From: Pedobacter rhodius
GTDB taxonomy: Bacteria; Bacteroidota; Bacteroidia; Sphingobacteriales; Sphingobacteriaceae
NCBI RefSeq assembly: GCF_027213645.1
Contig: NZ_JAPWGL010000001.1
Location: forward strand, 62,001 to 126,000
Length of the DNA: 64,000 bases
Direction of reading: 5' to 3'
A program made the translations under genes and the position numbers. Positions 49,817-59,336 of this stretch are shown here, one piece after another. Each line of letters begins with the position of its first letter. Within the stretch, counting starts at the first letter, position 1. The notes beneath the pieces were generated by a model. It was given only the letters and a program-made list of their open reading frames with translations, had not been told where the DNA came from and ran no database searches.

Positions 49817-52378
49817 TTAATTCGCTTCGTTTCGTAAAATTTGCAGCGGCGGTTTATTTAATATACTTCTGCTGCTTAAAACACCTGTTACCACAACCAG
49901 TAAAATTACGCTGCTGAATAGCAAAAATGTTGGTAAAAATGGTGGAATGAAAGCGGCATCGAAACTAAACTTTGCCAAAGCCCAACTGCCACTTAAGGCA
50001 AGGATTAATCCTGCGGCAGCGGCAAACAGGCCTAAGAAAAAGTATTCTATAGCGTTTATAGCAAGAATCTGTTTTCTGCTTGCCCCCATAGTTCGAAGTA
50101 GAATACTTTCTTTTATACGTTGGTTTTTGCTGGTTAAAACTGCTGATATGAGTACAATCCAGCCGGTTACCATACTAAAACCCGCCATAAACTGAATGAC
50201 AAAACTGATTTTACCCAGTAACTCATCCAGAAGCTTCAAAACCAAACCCAAATCGATAACCGAGATGTTGGGAAATTTACGAACCACACTGCCTTGAAAA
50301 CTTGCTGATGTTTCGCTGTTTGGCACCCTCGTCATCAATACATGAAATTGCGGCGCCTGTTCTAAAACACCTGAAGGAAAAACAACCCGGAAGTTAGTTT
50401 GCATCCGGCTCCAGTTTACCTCCCTTAAACTGCCCACAACGGTTGGTAATAGCATTCCCTGCACATTAAAAACAATTTTATCATTCAGCTTTACTTTAAT
50501 GCTTCTGGCAAAATTCTGATCCAATGAAATATAAACTACGTCTTCAGGACTGTTTATTTTTCCTGTCCATTTTCCATCAACAATTTTTTCTGCAGCCGTT
50601 AAAGTATCCTGGTAAGTGGCTCTTACCTCATTTCTGAATGCTCTTTTGTTTGTACTGTCTGCACCTGCTTTCTTACCGTTAATTTCTTCAATCCGCATAG
50701 TAATCACAGGAACCTGATTCATTAAAGGTAATTTATACGATTTTGTTAAATCCGTTACCGCTGTTTTTTGTGTGCTTTGAATATCGAATAAAACCATATT
50801 CGGCTGTGTAGTACCCGATGAAAGCGTAACCCGGTTTATTAAAATGCCCTGAACGAAGTAAAGTGTACAAATAAATGCTGTAGATAAGCCAATAGAAACA
50901 GTTAGCATTAAAGTTTGGTTGTTAGGACGGTATAAGTTTGCAAAACCTTGTCGCCACAGATAGCTTAAAGAAGCAGGCATTAACTTTCGTACAAGAAACA
51001 TCAGTACGCTCGAAAACAGCATCAGCAAAAGAAAGGCAATTAATATTCCAGCGGTGAAGGCAATGGTTTGAACCCAGCCTTTCATTTGTAGATATGTAAA
51101 ACCGACAATGAATACAGCCATCAACAGGTAAACGATGCCCTTTAATAAATCGCCCTTTTTATTGGCGTTGTTTTCAAAAGTCGCCCTGATCGCGTTTAAC
51201 GGCGAAATTCTTCTTACAGATAATAAAGATGGCAAAGCAAACAAAACAGAAATAACCAGTCCAAGTAATAAGCCCTGACCAATGGCTGACCAGGAAACCT
51301 GCATGGTAATTTCCACCGGCAGGAAATCTTTTAATACGATTGGCAATAGAAATTGTATCAGCGTTCCTAAAATAGAACCGATTATGGCGGCCATGATGCC
51401 AATAAAAGAAACCTGAATCAGGTAGATTAAAAAGGCATCCCATGCTTTTAAACCCATACAACGCAAGGTTGCAATAGCAGATAGTTTCTCCTGAATGTAT
51501 ACGTGGATGGCACTACCAACACCAACACAGCCCAACAACAAAGCAATAAAGCCCGTTAAGGCCAGAAAACGACTTAAATCCCTGAAACTGCGGCCAGTTT
51601 GTTCCTTTCTTTCGGCTACAGTATCTAAATCCAAACCTTCTTTCTCTAATTTCGGTTGGAGCTGCTTTATTGTTGCCGCGAGTTGATTTTCACTATTAAA
51701 TTTATAGTAATATTTGTAATTGATTCTGCTACCTGTTTTAACCAATCCGGTTTTATCAAGGTATTTAAGCGGAATATAAACAATTGGTGCAACGCTTGAT
51801 GAAATACCCGTTTGCCCGGGTGCTTTATCTAAGACACCGGCAATTTTAAAAGTTAAATCGCCAATATTTATTGAATCGCCTGTTTTGGCGCCAAATTGAA
51901 GCATTAAGGTTTTATCAACCAAAGCAGTTCTGCCATTGAAAAAGCTTTTAGCCGCAGTAGCAGGTGTGGTTTCAATAGTGCCGTAAAAAGGGTAGTTCCC
52001 TTCCAACGCTTTCATTTGTACCAACCGGCTGCCGCCACCTTTTAAAAAATAAACCATCGATGCAAAGGTACTTTCCGATGCACGGTCATCGCCCATGGTT
52101 TTCAGCATCTGCTGTGTTTGTTTGCTTACCGTTTTACGGCTTTCTACAATTAGATCGGCACCTGTTAGTTCTTTGGCCTGCCTGTCGATGTCGTTTTGAA
52201 GGTTATCTTTAAAAGAATATACCGCTACTAAAGCTGCTATTCCTAAAATAATAGAAGATATAAAAAGGAATAACCTCGAACGGTTTTTACGACTATCCCG
52301 CCAGGCCATTTTAAATAGCCATGCAATTGGAACACTTTGTTTTGGAAGTGAATTTTCAGGCATAACTTGGGTTTTCAT
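49817..52378 (-). CDS. ABC transporter permease of the FtsX/YbbP type
   Basis: 853 residues. Ten or so transmembrane helices with two FtsX-type four-helix modules (about 270-395 and 720-845), a central helix pair near 415-470, and large extracytoplasmic domains (about 60-260 and 510-720). It resembles E. coli YbbP (BtuD-family MacB/LolE-like permease). It partners the ATPase at 52356, whose gene overlaps this one by 23 bases. Such transporters typically move hydrophobic molecules out of the membrane or power lipoprotein release rather than pump substrates across. Confidence 0.88.
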   Translation of the reverse strand: MKTQVMPENSLPKQSVPIAWLFKMAWRDSRKNRSRLFLFISSIILGIAALVAVYSFKDNLQNDIDRQAKELTGADLIVESRKTVSKQTQQMLKTMGDDRASESTFASMVYFLKGGGSRLVQMKALEGNYPFYGTIETTPATAAKSFFNGRTALVDKTLMLQFGAKTGDSINIGDLTFKIAGVLDKAPGQTGISSSVAPIVYIPLKYLDKTGLVKTGSRINYKYYYKFNSENQLAATIKQLQPKLEKEGLDLDTVAERKEQTGRSFRDLSRFLALTGFIALLLGCVGVGSAIHVYIQEKLSAIATLRCMGLKAWDAFLIYLIQVSFIGIMAAIIGSILGTLIQFLLPIVLKDFLPVEITMQVSWSAIGQGLLLGLVISVLFALPSLLSVRRISPLNAIRATFENNANKKGDLLKGIVYLLMAVFIVGFTYLQMKGWVQTIAFTAGILIAFLLLMLFSSVLMFLVRKLMPASLSYLWRQGFANLYRPNNQTLMLTVSIGLSTAFICTLYFVQGILINRVTLSSGTTQPNMVLFDIQSTQKTAVTDLTKSYKLPLMNQVPVITMRIEEINGKKAGADSTNKRAFRNEVRATYQDTLTAAEKIVDGKWTGKINSPEDVVYISLDQNFARSIKVKLNDKIVFNVQGMLLPTVVGSLREVNWSRMQTNFRVVFPSGVLEQAPQFHVLMTRVPNSETSASFQGSVVRKFPNISVIDLGLVLKLLDELLGKISFVIQFMAGFSMVTGWIVLISAVLTSKNQRIKESILLRTMGASRKQILAINAIEYFFLGLFAAAAGLILALSGSWALAKFSFDAAFIPPFLPTFLLFSSVILLVVVTGVLSSRSILNKPPLQILRNEAN

Positions 52379-53072
52379 CAGCGATAATCAATCCACCCTT
52401 CATTTTAATTACCCTGTTTGTTCGGGCCGCTAAATCAGGATCGTGGGTTACAATCACCAAAGTTGTTCCGGCATCTTTATTCAAATTGAACAAAAGTTTA
52501 ATAATCTTTTCGCTGGTTTCTGCATCCAGGTTTCCGGTAGGTTCGTCGGCAAATAGTAGCGCCGGACTACTAGAAAATGCCCTAGCCAGTGAAACCCGTT
52601 GCTGCTCACCGCCAGATAATTGTATGGGATAATGGTGACCCCTGTCTGCCAAACCTACTTTATCCAACAATTCAAGGGCATGCGCCTTAATATTTTTAGC
52701 ACCCCGTAATTCTAATGGAACCATTACGTTTTCCAGCGCTGTTAATGTAGGTAAAAGCTGGAAATTTTGAAATATGAAACCTACATACTGATTACGGACA
52801 GCGGCACGTTCATCTTCCGACAGTTTATCCAGAACAATGCCGTTAAGTTCAACACTTCCGGCGCTTGCCCGGTCTAAACCTGCACATAAGCCTAATAATG
52901 TTGTCTTCCCACTTCCGGATGGACCAACAATTGAAATTGTTGAACCCTTTTCGATTGAAAAATTAACATTGTTTAAAACAGTAAGCTCGCGACCGGCACT
53001 TTGATAAATTTTACTTACATTTCGGATATTCAGTATATTTTCCAATGGCTGGGATTTTAATTTTTTGGGCAA
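52356..53072 (-). CDS. ABC transporter ATP-binding protein (LolD/YbbA type)
   Basis: 238 residues. Walker A GPSGSGKTT, Q-loop FQNFQLLPTL, signature LSGGEQQRVSLARA, Walker B LLFADEPTGNLD and H-loop VTHD are all present, in the order expected for the MacB/LolD/YbbA subfamily. It couples ATP hydrolysis to the adjacent permease. The pair is divergent from the TesA-like gene, as in E. coli ybbA-ybbP/tesA. Confidence 0.93.
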   Translation of the reverse strand: MPKKLKSQPLENILNIRNVSKIYQSAGRELTVLNNVNFSIEKGSTISIVGPSGSGKTTLLGLCAGLDRASAGSVELNGIVLDKLSEDERAAVRNQYVGFIFQNFQLLPTLTALENVMVPLELRGAKNIKAHALELLDKVGLADRGHHYPIQLSGGEQQRVSLARAFSSSPALLFADEPTGNLDAETSEKIIKLLFNLNKDAGTTLVIVTHDPDLAARTNRVIKMKGGLIIADENPSYA

Positions 53073-53148
53073 TTTGCATCAAACATAATGCAGTCTTTTC
53101 CGTTAAAGATAATGGCTTTTTGATTTTTAAGAGATAGAATAAATAGAT

Positions 53149-53829
53149 ATGTTACGAAAACGCTTAATGGCTTTAATTGTTTTGACAGGAATATTACAAG
53201 CCTGCTCAAATTCAGGCAATAAAAGCAAATCCAACGATACAGATTCAGCAAAAACTGAAGTAACCTCCACGGTAAAGGCAACTAAAAACATCCTTTTTTT
53301 TGGTACGAGCTTAACTGCCGGTTACGGACTTGACCCCACGGAAGCTTACCCGGCACTGATTCAAAATAAGATCGATTCTTTAGAGTTGCCTTATAAAGTT
53401 ATTAACGGAGGCTTAAGCGGTGAAACATCTGCAGGTGGAAAGGGGCGTATAGATTGGCTTTTAAAACAGAAAGTCGATATTTTAGTACTTGAACTGGGCT
53501 CAAACGATGGTCTTCGCGGCGTTCCTGTAGCCGAAACCACCAAAAACTTGCAAAACATAATTGACCGGGTAAAGGCAAAATATCCTGACGCCGAATTGGT
53601 GATGGCCGGTATGCAAATGCCGCCAAGCATGGGCACTAAATATGCCGCTGATTTTAAAAATATGTTTCCTGAACTGGCAAAAAAAAATAATATGCGTTTG
53701 ATTCCTTTCCTGCTTGAAAATGTGGGTGGTATTCCAAAATTGAATCAGGCAGACGGTATTCATCCAACCGCCGAAGGCGATAAAATCCTGGCAGAAAATG
53801 TTTGGAAAGTTTTAAAGCCTTTGCTTTAG
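53149..53829 (+). CDS. SGNH/GDSL esterase, TesA-like lipoprotein
   Basis: 226 residues with a lipobox ending in Cys19 (ILQAC). SGNH hydrolase: block I GTSLTAG with nucleophile Ser54, block II SGETSAGG, block III LELGSNDGLRG, block V DGIHPTAEG with Asp and His. The usual GDS is GTS here, with Thr replacing Asp, which is tolerated in the family. TesA enzymes have thioesterase, arylesterase and lysophospholipase activity. Divergent position next to the ABC genes suggests linked lipid handling at the envelope. Confidence 0.88.
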   Translation: MLRKRLMALIVLTGILQACSNSGNKSKSNDTDSAKTEVTSTVKATKNILFFGTSLTAGYGLDPTEAYPALIQNKIDSLELPYKVINGGLSGETSAGGKGRIDWLLKQKVDILVLELGSNDGLRGVPVAETTKNLQNIIDRVKAKYPDAELVMAGMQMPPSMGTKYAADFKNMFPELAKKNNMRLIPFLLENVGGIPKLNQADGIHPTAEGDKILAENVWKVLKPLL

Positions 53830-53841
53830 CAGGTAAAGATC

Positions 53842-54384
53842 ATGAATGCTGCAGCAAAACTTGCCGATTGGGTTAAGGAACAGCACGCTGGTCAAATTAT
53901 AAAGAAAACGGATTTACCATACTTCAGCCATTTGTTAATGGTGGCGACAACAAGTGGACAATTCGTAAGACTAGGTTTTGAGATTGGACTCTGTCATGAT
54001 TTGCTGGAAGATACTAAAACAACACAGGAACAGCTATTTGATTCATTAATTCGCTTTGGCTACGCCACTAAAGATTCAAAAGAGATTACTGTTTGCGTAA
54101 ACGAATTAACAGATATCTATACCAGGAAGGATTTTCCATTTTTAAAAAAAGCACAGCGAAAAAAGCTGGAAGCTGATCGCCTTTCATTAATTAGCTCCAC
54201 TGCTCAAACCGTAAAATATGCAGATTTGATGGATAATATAAATTGGGTAATGCGATATGATAGAAAAAAAGCAAAAAAATACCTTGAGAAAAAACTCTTT
54301 TTCACAAAGCAATTAAATCTGGGTAATAAAGATTTACGAATGCAATTGCTGCAACGGATTTACGAAAGTCTGGGTAGTCTTTAA
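53842..54384 (+). CDS. HD-domain protein related to RelA/SpoT hydrolase domain
   Basis: 180 residues. HD-family phosphohydrolase with PYFSHLLMVA (first His), GLCHDLLEDT (His-Asp) and VKYADLMDNI (last Asp), the pattern of the RelA/SpoT hydrolase domain and its small MESH1-like relatives. It lacks synthetase and regulatory domains. Hydrolysis of (p)ppGpp or another nucleotide is possible but unproven. It starts 12 bases after the TesA-like stop, so it may be co-transcribed. Confidence 0.75.
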   Translation: MNAAAKLADWVKEQHAGQIIKKTDLPYFSHLLMVATTSGQFVRLGFEIGLCHDLLEDTKTTQEQLFDSLIRFGYATKDSKEITVCVNELTDIYTRKDFPFLKKAQRKKLEADRLSLISSTAQTVKYADLMDNINWVMRYDRKKAKKYLEKKLFFTKQLNLGNKDLRMQLLQRIYESLGSL

Positions 54385-54598
54385 ATACCGTTATAATTGT
54401 TGCTTGCTTGAATGCTGCAGAACTACTGATATTTAAAATAACGGATATTGACTCTCAAAGATTTCTCTTTCTGGCGCTGGCAGTCAATCTTTTGAAATAA
54501 AAGAAATTTATCAGCTTGAAAAGTGTTACAGGCGTTAAAAAACCGGCTTCGTCAGAACGAATGTCGGCCGTCACCGGTGCTAACGATTCAGCACCGAT

Positions 54599-55816
54599 CT
54601 AAATATTTAATAAAAGATTTTCCTGAGTTGCCATTGGTTCATCATCATGCTTAAATATCTTCTTATACATAAATGCTTTATATAAAACCCGTATCCAAAC
54701 TAAAAAGTAAGGGAAACTTAGCATAGAAAGCATTATCCGGTGACTTTTTGAAAATTCAGGGAAAAACAACAGAGGGAAATTGCAGGCCGTTATTAGAAGC
54801 ACAGGCAGCAAAATGTTTTTAAGTAATCTGTCTTTCTCTAAAACGTACCAGATGCCTACCCCGGCTATGGAGATGATAAAAGTGCAATCCTCCGCACCGG
54901 TACTGAACAATATCGGAAACAACAAAGCTGAAGAAAGGATGAGCAGCTGGAATCTTTTTTTCTTAAAACATTTATAGTTTAAGTAAGGAATCATAAAAAG
55001 TAATGCGCCAACACCTATGCAAATGGAGTTTGTAAGTATGGGTGTGTGAAACAATTCCCGGAAAAATCCCATGATAGACATATCGATACCTTCGCCGGAT
55101 ACGTTTGTTGCATTTTTATGGGTCAGAGAGACAAACCAGTCAAAATAGGAATCCGTAACAAACAATGGTGAAGAAAAAAGCATTGGAAGCATAAAAAAGA
55201 CCAAAGCCCAGAATAATGAATACAAGATATACCTGGACTTATGTTTGCAAAAGAAAAAGAAGGCAAGGCCAACTATTCCGTAAAGTTTCACAAATATGCC
55301 TAATACCATAAACATAGCAGCGTAAAATCCTTTCACCTTGTTGAGTTGAGTATAATTTAGAATAATTAAAGCACCCGCTGCCGCATTAAATTGTTGATTT
55401 AGCATGGATTCTATCAGGCAAGGAATTGCGATATAGCAAAATATCAGGCGATCTTTTTGGCTTACCGGAAGTGTTTGAACAGCTTTAAACAGAAAAATGC
55501 AATTAAATAAATTCCAGAATAATAAGCCCAGCCAGTTTGGTAAGGCAGCAAAAGGCGCAACAATTAAGCTGAAAATGGGGCCGTAATGGTTTGCATCTTC
55601 ATGGAAATCGGGGTATAAATCATAAAAAGATTGCTGATTTATCAGGTTTCGAAAAGTGTTTTCAAAAATCAGATAGTTATTTAACCTGTTTGTAATCCAT
55701 GAATCGATCACAAATATCAAGGTTACCGCTAACCATAAAAAAAACGCAAAGCGGTAATCTTCATAAATTTTTGTAACAGAACGATTAGTTTTGTCTGGAG
55801 ATAAGAAAGGAATCAT
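54599..55816 (-). CDS. GT87-family membrane glycosyltransferase (DUF2029)
   Basis: 405 residues with about ten transmembrane helices. Features of GT-C fold mannosyltransferases of family GT87 include the N-terminal helix and loop NQQSFYDLYPDFHEDANHYGPIFSLI (with acidic residues in the first extracytoplasmic loop) and later loops of similar layout. It would use a polyprenyl-phosphate sugar donor. It is a single gene with no polysaccharide neighbours here, so the acceptor is unknown. Confidence 0.78.
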   Translation of the reverse strand: MIPFLSPDKTNRSVTKIYEDYRFAFFLWLAVTLIFVIDSWITNRLNNYLIFENTFRNLINQQSFYDLYPDFHEDANHYGPIFSLIVAPFAALPNWLGLLFWNLFNCIFLFKAVQTLPVSQKDRLIFCYIAIPCLIESMLNQQFNAAAGALIILNYTQLNKVKGFYAAMFMVLGIFVKLYGIVGLAFFFFCKHKSRYILYSLFWALVFFMLPMLFSSPLFVTDSYFDWFVSLTHKNATNVSGEGIDMSIMGFFRELFHTPILTNSICIGVGALLFMIPYLNYKCFKKKRFQLLILSSALLFPILFSTGAEDCTFIISIAGVGIWYVLEKDRLLKNILLPVLLITACNFPLLFFPEFSKSHRIMLSMLSFPYFLVWIRVLYKAFMYKKIFKHDDEPMATQENLLLNI

Positions 55817-56178
55817 TTGTAATTTTTGTGTTACACAATAATAATTCGAAATCTTAACATTTCAAAATGTTAAAAAAAATATTTTAACATTTTTTAACTC
55901 CTAAAAGTTGTATGATAAAACAGGCGATTTTAAGAAATTAATTTGTTTTTTTACTTAAGTATAAATTAATATAACTGTAACTATTTTCTTATTTTTGACA
56001 TGTAATTCGAGCTGTTATATTTGTTAAATTATAATTTGATTTTGTTTTCTTTAAATTTGGATTTTTTTTATCTTGTATAACTAAACAGTAAGAATTGCAT
56101 TTTAAGCTTAATGACTTAAATTTTTTTTATCAGAACTAAAAATTATAAATTGCAAAGCGCTCTTTCCTCATAATTAAT
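55817..56178. other. Divergent AT-rich intergenic region between GT87 and GAF-kinase genes
   Basis: 362 bases, extremely AT-rich, no ORF recognised. It must carry promoters for both genes. A palindrome TTAACATTT-CA-AAATGTTAA (55854-55873), with a further TTAACATTT copy about 10 bases on (55884-55892), lies close to the GT87 start and may be an operator. Confidence 0.5.
55854..55873. promoter_or_regulatory. Palindromic operator-like site upstream of GT87 gene
   Basis: Two perfect 9-base arms (TTAACATTT and AAATGTTAA) around CA, with a repeated TTAACATTT downstream. The size and symmetry suit a dimeric regulator, 38-57 bases before the GT87 ATG. Confidence 0.4.
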
Positions 56179-57378
56179 ATGGCTTTAGCAACTGAACAAA
56201 TCCGCCCGATACCATTAAATGAGACGGCGCGAATAAAAAATTTATCAGAATTTGATTTTGATTTCGCCGACTTTCAAACTAATTTCGATAACATAACAGC
56301 CCTGGCGGCGAAAATTTCAGGAACAAATATTTCTTTGGTTAACCTGATAGATTCTTTTACACAATGGTCGGTTTCTAATTATGGATTGGAAATTGATCAA
56401 ATGCCACGTGAGGAATCTATTTGTCAATACACAATTGCACAAGAAGATCCCTTCGAAATCACTGACCTTTCAGCCGATGAACGATCAAAGAACTTTTTTT
56501 ACGTAGGCAGTCCGCTAAATTTGCGTTATTACTTTGGCATACCACTCAAAACCCCTGATGGATACAATATTGGTGCGTTATGTGTAATGGATCAAAATGT
56601 TCAAAAACTAACTCCTGCAAAGATCGAATTACTGAAGCTACTTGCTATAGAAGTCGTTGATAAGCTGGTTAATTTGAAAATGCTGCATAAAACGAAGAGT
56701 GAACTGGATGAGTCGAATATTAAGCAACGAAAACTTGCACACGATATTCGTGGTCCGCTCTCTGGTATCAGAGGTATTATTGAGATTATCCGGACAAGGG
56801 GGTATAAGAATAAAATGTTCGATGTTATGGATTATTTATTCATGATTGATAAAAGCAATAATGAAGTGCTCAATCTTACCGATGAAATTCTTGTTCAGGA
56901 AAAGAAAATAATAAAAGATGAGTTCAACTTAAACATATTTAAGGATAAACTCGAAAAGCTTTACACCCCGCAGGCAAAAGCTAAAAATATTTTCTTTAAG
57001 GTTTCCACGACTTCAAATCATAATGAACTTAATTTTCCAAAAGATAAACTACTCCAAATTTCAGGTAATCTGATATCAAACGCAATAAAATTCAGTTCAG
57101 ACTATGGTACGGTTACTGTTAAATTAGGATTGGATGTTCAGGAAAATGAAAAAATCCTGAAGATAAGTGTATCAGATAACGGAAATGGTTTATCGCAGGC
57201 GGGAATTGATAAAATTATGCAAGGTAAATTAGAATCATCAGAAGGAACAATAGGTGAACGCGGTTACGGCTTCGGTTTACCAATGGTTATGAGTGATATA
57301 AAGAGTTTAAACGGAGAAATGGAAATTACTTCTGAAGAGGGGTGGGGAACAAATTTTGATGTTAAAATACCTTTTTAA
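56179..57378 (+). CDS. Soluble GAF-domain histidine kinase
   Basis: 399 residues with no transmembrane segment. GAF domain at about 25-175 (ISGTNISLVNLIDSFTQW, REESICQYTI, YYFGIPLKTPDGYNIGALCVMD). A dimerisation helix carries the H-box KLAHDIRGPLSGIRG with the phospho-accepting histidine. HATPase_c at about 280-399 shows NLISNAIKFSSD, DNGNGL and GYGFGLPMV. No response regulator is beside it, so it is an orphan kinase sensing a cytosolic signal. Confidence 0.9.
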   Translation: MALATEQIRPIPLNETARIKNLSEFDFDFADFQTNFDNITALAAKISGTNISLVNLIDSFTQWSVSNYGLEIDQMPREESICQYTIAQEDPFEITDLSADERSKNFFYVGSPLNLRYYFGIPLKTPDGYNIGALCVMDQNVQKLTPAKIELLKLLAIEVVDKLVNLKMLHKTKSELDESNIKQRKLAHDIRGPLSGIRGIIEIIRTRGYKNKMFDVMDYLFMIDKSNNEVLNLTDEILVQEKKIIKDEFNLNIFKDKLEKLYTPQAKAKNIFFKVSTTSNHNELNFPKDKLLQISGNLISNAIKFSSDYGTVTVKLGLDVQENEKILKISVSDNGNGLSQAGIDKIMQGKLESSEGTIGERGYGFGLPMVMSDIKSLNGEMEITSEEGWGTNFDVKIPF

Positions 57379-57496
57379 TAACATACCGTAAACCTTAAGT
57401 TAATATTGACATATATTTGTTTTTCTGTGTTTGCAGGACTATAAATACAACAAAAATGCTACAAGAAAAGTGGCTTTAAAATGATTATATTTGGAT

Positions 57497-57637
57497 ATGC
57501 AGCATCAGGTTCAAAATATAGTTAACCAGTCTTTAAAGCCAAAAAAAGTGTCGAATGATATTAAAAAATTCGATAAGTCTGTAGCGGATAATTTTAAAGC
57601 TGCACTGTTGTTCAGTCAGTGGCAGCGTCAAAAATAA
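57497..57637 (+). CDS. Possible small hypothetical protein (46 residues)
   Basis: ATG at 57497, stop at 57637: a basic, helical small protein (MQHQVQNIVNQSL start, LFSQWQRQK end). Composition is protein-like, and it precedes a repeat region rather than lying within it. No family is recognised. Confidence 0.35.
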   Translation: MQHQVQNIVNQSLKPKKVSNDIKKFDKSVADNFKAALLFSQWQRQK

Positions 57638-57720
57638 TTTAAATAATCAACGCGCGGTTAATTCCGTAAAAAAACACCCAATTCTTTCGCCAAACGTAAT
57701 TATTCTCACCTGCGAGGTAA

Positions 57721-57850
57721 AGAAGCCTTTTGAGTTAAAGATTGCTTCTCGTTCCTCCTCGTAATGACGCTCCGGAGAAGTTACCATTTCAATTACACTC
57801 AAATAGAGTCGCCATCCGATAGCTATAGGATGCGAGACCGCTTTTTCAGC
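57721..57850. repeat. Intergenic repeat of Bacteroidota type with palindrome
   Basis: Contains GATTGCTTCTCGTTCCTCCT followed by CGTAATGACG (about 57740-57769), a motif common in dispersed repeats of this phylum, and a near-perfect 20-bp palindrome CATCCGATAGCTATAGGATG at 57813-57832. It lies between the GAF kinase and the gluconate genes. The rest of the 667-base gap (57379-58045) beyond this and the small ORF holds nothing recognised. Confidence 0.6.
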
Positions 57851-58045
57851 CAACAAACCGTTCTTTCATGCTGTGGTTTATCCCTTGTTTTTCAAAAATT
57901 TTGCCTTAAATTAAGGTTAAATTTTTTTTTAAATACCGATGCTGACATTGTCATGAGAAAACAGTAAAATAACTTCGGTTGCAAAGCATACTAAAAACTT
58001 ATGAAATTGAATCTTCAGAAAGCTTATTCTGCGGCGCAACTTATC

Positions 58046-59332
58046 TTAAAAAAGATTAATCAGTAATACACCTAAAAGGCCTGCTACAGATACAATACTT
58101 TCCATTATGGTCCATGTTTTGAAAGTTTCCTTTAAACTAAGGTTAAAGTATTCTTTGAACATCCAGAAACCGGTATCGTTAACATGAGAAAACATTAAGC
58201 TACCCGCTCCAACGGAAAGCACCATCAACTCCGGGGGTGCATTTGCGCCGATAAGTGGTAAAACAATTCCCGATGCTGTTAGAGCGGCAACGGTTGCCGA
58301 GCCAAGGGTTATTCTGAGTGATGCCGTAATCAGCCATGCTAAAAACAGGGGCGACAGATTTAAATCTGCAGTAAGTAATTTAACAGTTTCGCCCACCCCG
58401 CTGTCAACTAATATTTGCTTAAAAGCACCTCCGGCAGCTATAATCAGAATAATCATTGCAATACTCTTCACACCCTCTACACATGATTCCATGGTTTTTG
58501 CAATACCTGTTTCCTGAACCAAAATTGTAATAACAACAGCTACCAAAAGTGCCGCAGTAGGGTCTGACAGAAAAACAAAAATCGGCTTTACTAACTGGGG
58601 AACATGAACTGCTGTACCAATTGTGCCGGCAATAATTAATAAAACCGGTAATAAGGCTACCGAAAAACTTCTTAAACCAGACGGCAAATTTACATCTTCT
58701 GTTAAAATATAGCCGTTTTGGATGGATAGCGTGTCTTTTCTGATAATCAACCTGGGAAAGTAAACACCTGCGAGTATTGCAATTGGTATGCTCAATCCTA
58801 ATCCATAAAGGAGTGTTTTGCCAATATCGGCATGAAAGATTGCTGCTAAAGCAACCGGTCCGGGGTGGGGTGGTAAAAAGCCATGGGTAACAGAAAGTGC
58901 TGCCGCCATGGGTATACCGATATATAGTTTCGGTAATCCGGTAGCCGATGCAATAGCAAAAACTAAAGGAATTAATACGACGAAGCCCGCATTATAAAAT
59001 AGTGGTATACCAACCAGTAATCCGGTCAATAAAACAGCCCATTGAATATTTCTTTTACCAAATAGTTTGATAAGTATAAAGACAATTTTTTTTGCTGAAC
59101 CGCTATCCTCAATAAGTTTACCCATCATGGCACCTAAAGCCAGCACCATAACCATACTGCCTAAAGTGCTCCCAATTCCGCTGCTTACCGATGCCATTAC
59201 CTTTGGAGCCGGCATGCCTAAAAATAAGCCGGTAACAATTGCGGTAATGAGCAAGGCTATCATTGGGTTAAGCTTCTTGATAATCATTACAAAAAGCAAT
59301 AAAATACCCGCAAGGACAATAAATAATGACAT
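58046..59332 (-). CDS. Gluconate:H+ symporter (GntP family)
   Basis: 428 residues, about 12 transmembrane helices, GntP-type transporter. Family segments are visible: GSGSTVMV-like GSTLGSMVMVLALGAMMG, PPHPGPVALA, and SVGAGSLMFSHVNDTGFWMFKEYF. It imports gluconate with a proton. The gene begins 4 bases after the gluconokinase stop, so uptake and phosphorylation are coupled in one operon. Confidence 0.92.
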   Translation of the reverse strand: MSLFIVLAGILLLFVMIIKKLNPMIALLITAIVTGLFLGMPAPKVMASVSSGIGSTLGSMVMVLALGAMMGKLIEDSGSAKKIVFILIKLFGKRNIQWAVLLTGLLVGIPLFYNAGFVVLIPLVFAIASATGLPKLYIGIPMAAALSVTHGFLPPHPGPVALAAIFHADIGKTLLYGLGLSIPIAILAGVYFPRLIIRKDTLSIQNGYILTEDVNLPSGLRSFSVALLPVLLIIAGTIGTAVHVPQLVKPIFVFLSDPTAALLVAVVITILVQETGIAKTMESCVEGVKSIAMIILIIAAGGAFKQILVDSGVGETVKLLTADLNLSPLFLAWLITASLRITLGSATVAALTASGIVLPLIGANAPPELMVLSVGAGSLMFSHVNDTGFWMFKEYFNLSLKETFKTWTIMESIVSVAGLLGVLLINLF

Positions 59333-59336
59333 ATTT

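Noticed and set aside
54575..54596. Hairpin CGGTGCT/AGCACCG as a terminator
   Set aside because: A good stem but no T-run on either strand; left unannotated between the HD-domain and GT87 genes.
57647..57967. ORFs of 67-69 codons on both strands after the GAF kinase
   Set aside because: They are contained largely in the intergenic repeat and the AT-rich gap; translations are repeat-derived.
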